From: Hydrangea macrophylla
Taxonomy: Eukaryota > Streptophyta > Magnoliopsida > Cornales > Hydrangeaceae
Length of the DNA stretch: 64,000 nucleotides
Direction of reading: 5' to 3'
Assembly (NCBI GenBank): GCA_033977485.1
Contig: CM066994.1
Span: forward strand, 8,992,001-9,056,000
The position numbers and the translations under genes were made by a program. The notes under the pieces are model-generated. The model saw only the letters and a list, made by a program, of their open reading frames with translations. It made no database searches and was not told the origin of the DNA. Of this stretch, positions 58,776 through 64,000 are shown piece by piece. Numbering within the stretch: position 1 is the stretch's first letter; each line of letters opens with the position of its first letter.

Positions 58776-59106
58776 ACCAAGGGTCTACCCACGTACGATT
58801 TTCCAGAACTTATCAAACCTACCTACATTCTGTACTAATAGCGATACAAGACATCCCATTGTGGCTTGACTACTTTGAGTGAAATGAAACGGATATCAAA
58901 TTTGATTATGACTACTATGTCGTCTAATATTACGAAACGTTCTTACGTTATAGCAAATATTATCTCTTTACCACATCACCATAACTTTCATAAACAATGT
59001 TGTATAACGGAAGCATAAAACAATAATTTAACAACTAAGCAGTTCATACCATAATTAACAAAAAATATCAACATTCGGTAAATACCAATTGATTAAGACT
59101 AGGGTT

Positions 59107-59186
59107 TAATCGATTGGGGTAATAGTAGGTTTCAATCGATTGATGTCATTTTCAATCGATTGGATGAATAGTAATGTCAATCGATT
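59107..59186. repeat. CAATCGATTG palindrome cluster
   Basis: Three perfect CAATCGATTG copies and one TAATCGATTG lie within about 80 bases, in the minus-strand LTR. It parallels the CAGTCGACTG array at 44.1-44.3 kb. Confidence 0.9.
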
Positions 59187-59335
59187 GAGACCACAGGGCA
59201 AAGACGCCCAAAACTTATGGGATGCATTGGCTTGGTTCCTTCACATTCAAAACTTATAGAAACATCTACCCTAGGCTATTGAGTGAGTTTGGAACTCACT
59301 AAAGTGATTAAGGGGGTGCTGGCGAGCCTAATTGC

Positions 59336-59338
<3 letters not shown>

Positions 59339-59384
<46 letters not shown>
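59339..59384. repeat. CT microsatellite
   Basis: About 23 CT units, followed by degenerate CT-rich sequence to 59456 and TATA-rich repeats to 59540. Confidence 0.95.
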
Positions 59385-59387
<3 letters not shown>

Positions 59388-59691
59388 TCTCTGTGTCCTC
59401 CTCTCTGTCTCCGTCCTTTCTGTCCTCCTTCTCCTTCTTCTGCTTCTCTCTCTCTGTGAATGTGTATATATATATTTATGTATTGTATAAGTGTGTGTAT
59501 ATGTATATATATATGTGAGAGTGTGGTGTATATATATATACCCCTTTTGACCCCACCAGGTAAGAAGTAGTCACAGTCCATGGAATTTAGAATTCTAGCC
59601 AATAAAAAATTTGATATTTCCTCTCGAATTTTGGGCAATAGGAATTTTTGGCACCTCATTGGAATAATGTTTTGGGTGCTATTTATAATTA

Positions 59692-60086
59692 GGGGCGGAC
59701 ATATGTGGGGACAAGGGGGGACTCATGTCCCCCTTAATTTTTGAAAAATACCATATATACCCTAAAAAATTATTTTTTTACACTTAAGCCCTCTCCCAAA
59801 CTAAACAATTCTCTATTTTACACTTAAGCCCCCCTCTCAAATATGAAATATTCAACTTCTTTGTCTCAATTTGTAGCAGTAATGTGTTATTTTATTGTAC
59901 CTTTGGTGCCAATCAGTATTAATTTTTCTAATTCCTTCATCTGTCCCCCCCCCCCCCCAAAATGTAGAATAGACCCAAAAAAATCACCTCGGGGCGTCAC
60001 CCAAAACCCCCGTAAACTCACTAACTCTTTCACAATACCAAGCCCCCCCTGGCCCCCCAAACTCCATTCCTAGATTTGTCTCTCCC
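59692..60086. mobile_element. hAT-like non-autonomous element
   Basis: The ends GGGGCGGAC and GTCTCTCCC are imperfect inverted repeats. The flanks TATAATTA (59684-59691) and TATAATTT (60087-60094) form an 8-bp duplication with one mismatch. The interior shares the TTTGGTGCCAATCAGTATTA phrase and a poly-C run with 26459-27070. It encodes no protein. Confidence 0.65.
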
Positions 60087-60141
60087 TATAATTTGGTATT
60101 CCTGTTAGAATGTATCATTGGAGCACAAACGCTAATATATA

Positions 60142-60427
60142 CTCCCTTCATCCTAAGATAAGTGTCTACTTCAATTTGCACATTTTTAAGAAAATTGTAT
60201 TATATTAATTTTTTAGGTCCATTGCATAGGTATTTTCCAATTGTACCCTTGGATGTGGTGGGTGGTTGACTTTTTATTTATTTTGTGCGCACACATAAAT
60301 AATACTTTGTCTTTATTATAAGGGTATTATAGGAGGTTTGTTAAATTTTGTGGTTGACTTTCAAAAGTGAACACTTATTTTGGGACATCAAAAAAAAATG
60401 TGTACACTTATTTTGAGGCAGAAGGAG
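60142..60427. mobile_element. Stowaway MITE (Tc1/mariner type)
   Basis: The ends CTCCCTTCATCCTAAGATAA and the complement of TTATTTTGAGGCAGAAGGAG match the Stowaway terminal consensus. TA dinucleotides flank it (60140-60141 and 60428-60429). It is 286 bp, AT-rich and noncoding. Confidence 0.85.
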
Positions 60428-60631
60428 TATGATTTTACCAGTATAACAATGCCAAAATAATGATTTGGGCATCTCTAAAGGCACTTACCAACCCTTTGCA
60501 AACTCAAACATATATTTTGTGAAGCTATTATTTATTTATTTATATTGAGAGTAATTGTTTTATTCATTTGCAAAGCTTAGAGAGGCACAAGACAAAGAAC
60601 TTCTCTAAGCAGAGCAATTGCATCTTCAAAA

Positions 60632-60816
60632 GAGTAATGTTAGGTGTACATAAATTTGCACACACTTTTGTACACAAATACTTTAAATGCATATACCCTG
60701 TGTTGTATAAGTGGTGCACAGAAAAGTGTGAAAAATTCAAATAGCACAAGATACATGTATTTAAAGTATTTGTGTGCAAAAGTATGTATAAAAATTGTGT
60801 ACTCCTAGCATTACTC
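60632..60816. mobile_element. Mutator-type MITE, member 2, 9-bp TSD
   Basis: Perfect 9-bp repeats TCTTCAAAA flank it at 60623-60631 and 60817-60825. The ends are GAGTAATGTTAGG and the complement of CCTAGCATTACTC. The core, with AAATGCATATACCC...GTGCACAGAAAAGTGTGAAA, is shared with 45585-45732 and 62262-62445. At 185 bp, with a 9-bp duplication and G-starting ends, it fits the Mutator superfamily. Confidence 0.85.
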
Positions 60817-60846
60817 TCTTCAAAATATACCCCAAAGTTTTTAAAT

Positions 60847-61140
60847 TTTTTTTTTTAAAAGATAGGGACAATTTCCACCCGCTCTATGGCGCCACTAGTA
60901 CATCTATACAAAAACCAAAATTCCAACATAACGCGAAAGAGGCCGGTTAAGCTTAAGCCCAACAGATGGGCCAGGAATGTATCGGCATTGAAGATTTAAT
61001 TGCATCCACCAATTAATTCATATCTAAGACATCAAATCAGTCTATCTTCCAACCCCCATTTGGGCTAGAGCGTTGGCCAGTCCATTTTTCTCCCATTTGA
61101 GCATGAACAATTTGTTCATTCCCAAGCTGTAGTAAACTTG
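60847..61140 (-). mobile_element. 5'-truncated LINE tail with RNase H end
   Basis: On the minus strand EKNGLANALAQMGVGR and a stop are readable near 61050-61100, matching the end of the RNase H-like domain found in plant LINE ORF2 (NxxADxLAxxG). This is followed by a 3' untranslated region and a poly-A tail, seen as the T run at about 60847-60858. A frameshift precedes the readable part. The 5' limit and target duplication were not resolved. Confidence 0.5.
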
Positions 61141-61525
61141 TTATATGTATGTCGGTTTGGTTTGATTTACTTTTAAAATGAATAGAACAGGATTGAATTG
61201 CTTATAATAGAATTAAATTGATTTATAATTCTATTTCTCTAGTTTGATTTGAAATAGAATTGAATTTTAATTTTAATTTGATTTCCTGTAACACCCTGTT
61301 AATATATTATAAGTCAAACTATAACAGATGGGGTAAATTAGTAAATTCATGCAAATGAAATCAATTTTAGACAAATCTTTGGAACAAAAATTGGGTGGAA
61401 TCAAATCAATTCTAACTTTATATCAAACAAAACACAAGAATTACAAATGGAATCATTTCTTGTTTGTGAGAAACCAAACGAATTAGGCCGATTGTTTGAG
61501 CTTCTCCACATTGATTTAGAGTAAT
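61141..61525. other. Intergenic, no gene seen
   Basis: AT-rich sequence with repeated GAATTG/AAATTG phrases. Possibly MITE-derived, but without clear ends. Confidence 0.4.
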
Positions 61526-61529
61526 ATTT

Positions 61530-61710
61530 GGGGCACTAACAAATTTCACTAACACTCACAATCACACTCTATCTCTTTTCTAGTGCCACTGTTGGGTCCA
61601 CTGCGTACCTCACAGTGCCACTAGGAGAGAGATAGAGTGTGGGTGCGTACCTCACAGTACCACTAGGAGAGAGATAGAGTGTGAGTGTGGGTGTGAGTTT
61701 TAGTGAATTT
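61530..61710. repeat. Inverted repeat with 42-bp internal duplication
   Basis: TTTCACTAACACTCAC and ACACTCTATCTCT at the left pair with the complement of AGAGATAGAGTGTGAGTGTG and GTGAGTTTTAGTGAA at the right. A 42-bp unit beginning GCGTACCTCACAGT is repeated at 61603 and 61645. MITE-like. Confidence 0.6.
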
Positions 61711-61885
61711 TTTTTTTTTTTTTTTGGAATACGAGGACAAATCTCCATGTCTGTCCTCCGCAACTTCGGGATCGATACCTATTGTCGTTTTTATCGGAGT
61801 AGAACAAGGGGCAAACCCCGGGCACGTGCACCGACCCCACAACAAGGAGGCAAGTTAGCGGTAGGATCTGAACCCACACCAAGAT
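61711..61885 (-). mobile_element. SINE-like fragment (possible)
   Basis: On the minus strand it has a GGTTCAGATCC box-B-like site near 61870, then GCCCGGGGTTTGCCCCTTG, and ends in poly-A (a T run at about 61711-61729). A complete box A is not evident and no target duplication was found. It is bordered by the palindrome AAGATGAACTTTTTTAAAGT/TCATCTT near 61881-61907. Confidence 0.4.
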
Positions 61886-62204
61886 GAACTTTTTTAAAGT
61901 TCATCTTGAGATCATTCCTCCAACTAACTTATACGACCCCTGGAATATTTCGAACCCCTAACCTCCCTTGGGAGGCCAAAGACTCTGGCTAAATCCTTAA
62001 TATTTACTCATAAAGAGTTTCGTACACAAAACTAAGAGGATAAAACACACCCTGTCTTGGTCCGCCTCCCCACTTGGGCTACCAAGGATCTGTTAGTGAG
62101 ATTTAACATCAATTGCCCTTTCAGCACTTGTCAATTAAGCAAACTGAAGGTGGGGGGATAGAAAAGTACGAATTAGACCCTATATCCTTATCCCCTCGTA
62201 CCAT

Positions 62205-63160
62205 CAAATGGTTGAGTTTTGAGGGTTTTGTGAGCTAGTTGGGATTGACATAATAGAACATGAGAAATGCTACACACACATTCCAAACCACACCCCAAAC
62301 CACACTCCTTGCTTTAAATGCATGTACTTTGTGCTGTTTGAATTTTCACACTTTTCTGTGCACCACTTACACAGCACAGGGTACATGCATTTAAAGCAAG
62401 GGTGTGGTTTAGGGTGTGGTTTAGGATGTGTGTGTAGCATTTCTCATAGAACATTACCTCCCACATCGAGTTTCTATGCAGTTTGGGATGGATCAGGATG
62501 TTGTAGGACAGAGTTTTAGTCCCAATTCAACTGCTGAAATTGCCCGGGAAAATTACAGCATGACTTATAGATATGCGAAGAAGTTGTATGTACCGTCAAG
62601 GTTATTCGAACCAGACATTACAACCCAGTACTTGAAATGGTGGAAACAGTCGGTTTTCGCTCCAGGAGATTTTATTGAAGGTGTTGTAAGAAAGCCAAGG
62701 ACTGCTCGAAAAATCGAAAAGAATGGTGAGTTTGCTAGGAATTTGAGGAAGAAATGATTATGATTTTACTCCTGGTTTTCCTCCCAAATGTGATGGGGGG
62801 TACTGGAATCAACTAGAATTGAGATGCTAGTATAGTCAGAAGAAAAAGATTATGCATAGTGAAGTTGAAATCGAGAGGTTAGAAACAAGAAGTGAAGATG
62901 AAAATGGGGGTATGGGTAAACATGGCAATTCACTAGACAGACAATGTTGTTATTATCAGCGACAACGAAGCTGAAATGGAAGTGAAAATGGCAATTCACT
63001 GGACAGTCTTGTTATTATGATCGACAATGAAAGAGAAACTAGTAGATCTTTCGTATTTGGGAGACTGATATTGGAACTCGAAGCCCGGATTAGCAAGCTT
63101 GAGAGAGTACTGGTTGTAAGGCTAAAAGCAGAAAGATTTGGCAATAGGTGAAGTGAAAAT
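62205..63160 (+). pseudogene. PMD C-terminal fragment, third copy
   Basis: Before the MITE the frame reads CELVGIDIIEH, and after the MITE it resumes as YLPHRVSMQFGMDQDV with no shift when one 9-bp target repeat is discounted. It continues through YAKKLYVPSRLFEPDITTQY and LKWWKQSVFAPGDFIEGVVR, then stops near 62755. Tail sequence near 63060-63150 (ILELEARISKLERV-like, KAERFG) matches the tails at 16.5 and 25.1 kb. The N-terminal and central PMD regions are absent. A duplicated GAAATGGAAGTGAAAATGGC-type phrase lies near 62880-63000. Confidence 0.75.
62262..62445. mobile_element. Mutator-type MITE, member 3, 9-bp TSD
   Basis: 9-bp repeats ATAGAACAT flank it at 62253-62261 and 62446-62454. Long inverted arms (GAGAAATGCTACACACACAT... 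and ...GTGTGTGTAGCATTTCTC) surround the shared core with TTTAAATGCATGTAC and TTTTCTGTGCACCACTTACA. Its core is inverted relative to member 2. It is inserted into the PMD fragment. Confidence 0.9.
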
Positions 63161-63408
63161 CAATACTCTCATAGCTTTTGGCATGTGTTGGTTGCCCTTT
63201 TGAATTGAATTGGCCTATTCACATTTTACGTAGCAGCTCTAAAGAAATAATCAACCTCTAGAATCAATCCGTCAAAAAAAAAAAATTTGAGTTGCTCAAC
63301 AAAATAGCCTTAAATTTTTTAGTCTTTTTATTTCAATGAGTGGATATAGAGTTAATGTAGAGGTAGATCAGAGTTTAATCTCATATAGTTGTTACACTTG
63401 GGAGGTAG
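63161..63408. other. Intergenic, no gene seen
   Basis: Short AT-rich spacer between the PMD tail and the LTR. Confidence 0.5.
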
Positions 63409-64000
63409 TGTGGCGCCCCGACCCGGCGTGGTCAGAACGCCCACTAAACAGCTCAACTAATAGCAAAGACGATTAATTAATCTTGAGAGTAATAGTTTTA
63501 AAACAAATCAGCTATATAACGGCTCAAATTTGGCTAACCCAACCTGTATTAAACAGCTTTATAAACATGCTCAGTTATTTTGAAGATCCAAATATATTAC
63601 AAATAATTTACAACGACTATCGCAGCCCAAATAAACTAATCCACACTACTGAACTTAAAAGTTTAAGTTTTTGTTTTTTTTTTTTACAACGTCTAACAAA
63701 AGTTGTAAACCAGACTGTATATTACATTTCCAACAAAGTACTACTCCTATATGGCCATCCACAGCGAACTTAGACCCACGGCAGTGCAATCCTACAGCCC
63801 AAGAGATCATTTTACCTGCACAAGAAAATCTGTGTGGGTGTGAGCAACCCTTGGCTCACGGCTAGAAAATCAAAATAATGCAATAAAAACATTCAGGTCA
63901 ACACACAAACCGCATTCAAGTTATTTCAACCAACATATACGCTAATGCAATGCATTCTCATAAATGAAATGACTCACACACCCGGGCCCATTTCACTCGG
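63409..64000 (-). mobile_element. Gypsy LTR, partial, runs off the window
   Basis: The plus strand begins TGTGGCGCCCCGACCCGGCG, the complement of an LTR 3' end of the CGGGTCGGGGCGCCACA type, close to the CGGGGCGTGACA end at 58132. The remaining 590 bases have LTR-like character and no coding. The outer end, target duplication and internal region lie outside the window. Confidence 0.6.

Noticed and set aside
59276..59659. 127-codon minus-strand frame with Arg-Glu repeats
   Set aside because: Most of it is CT and TATA microsatellite. The remainder is LTR sequence without a domain.

Overview
This window is nuclear DNA from a flowering plant, most likely a eudicot with a large, repeat-rich genome. 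The evidence is the set of families present: tRNA-Met-primed Ty1/copia and Ty3/gypsy LTR elements, a plant L1-type LINE with a DUF4283 ORF1, tRNA-derived SINEs, Stowaway-, Tourist-, Mutator- and hAT-type MITEs, a Helitron, a CC-NBS-LRR gene and plant-mobile-domain (PMD) sequences. No intact host gene with a continuous frame is visible. The species cannot be fixed from sequence alone.

Layout. 1-8.3 kb is AT-rich intergenic DNA with three GA-rich blocks ending in a shared motif, a perfect 113-bp tandem duplication, one SINE (7313-7581) and a fold-back repeat. 8.36-16.7 kb is a PMD pseudogene cut by three insertions: an ORF1-only LINE (8477-11330), a deleted minus-strand copia element (11823-14842) and a hAT-type MITE (15852-16215). 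18.8-24.4 kb is a plus-strand copia element whose reverse-transcriptase core is deleted. 24.6-25.1 kb holds a second PMD fragment. 25.9-28.4 kb has GT, poly-C and GC-rich minisatellite sequence. 30.8-33.15 kb is a minus-strand CC-NBS-LRR resistance gene broken by a one-base frameshift in a homopolymer and by loss of most of its LRR.

33.4-45.3 kb is a locally duplicated segment loaded with nested elements. One copy received a SINE (33699-41923), which was then split by a copia element (33850-41829), and also a fold-back element. The other copy received a Tourist-type MITE (43494-44909), which was then split by a gypsy-type solo LTR (43559-44522). 45881-49940 has the termini of a Helitron and carries exon-like fragments. 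50.7-59.5 kb is a minus-strand gypsy element remnant whose LTR holds a plus-strand solo LTR (52098-58132). That solo LTR contains another solo LTR (52651-55529) and a fragment of plastid psaA. 59.7-63.4 kb is a run of MITEs, LINE and SINE remnants and a third PMD fragment carrying a Mutator-type MITE with a 9-bp target duplication. The window ends inside another gypsy LTR (63409 onward).

The main content is transposition history. Target-site duplications let most insertions be placed to the base and ordered. All three copia elements are defective in different ways, and two of them have nearly identical LTRs, which suggests recent mobilisation in trans. I found no convincing sign of a new biochemical system. 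The best leads are the ORF1-only LINE, the young but coding-dead copia element, the Helitron exon fragments, the R gene with a possibly artefactual frameshift, and the arrays of CARTCGAYTG palindromes inside LTRs.
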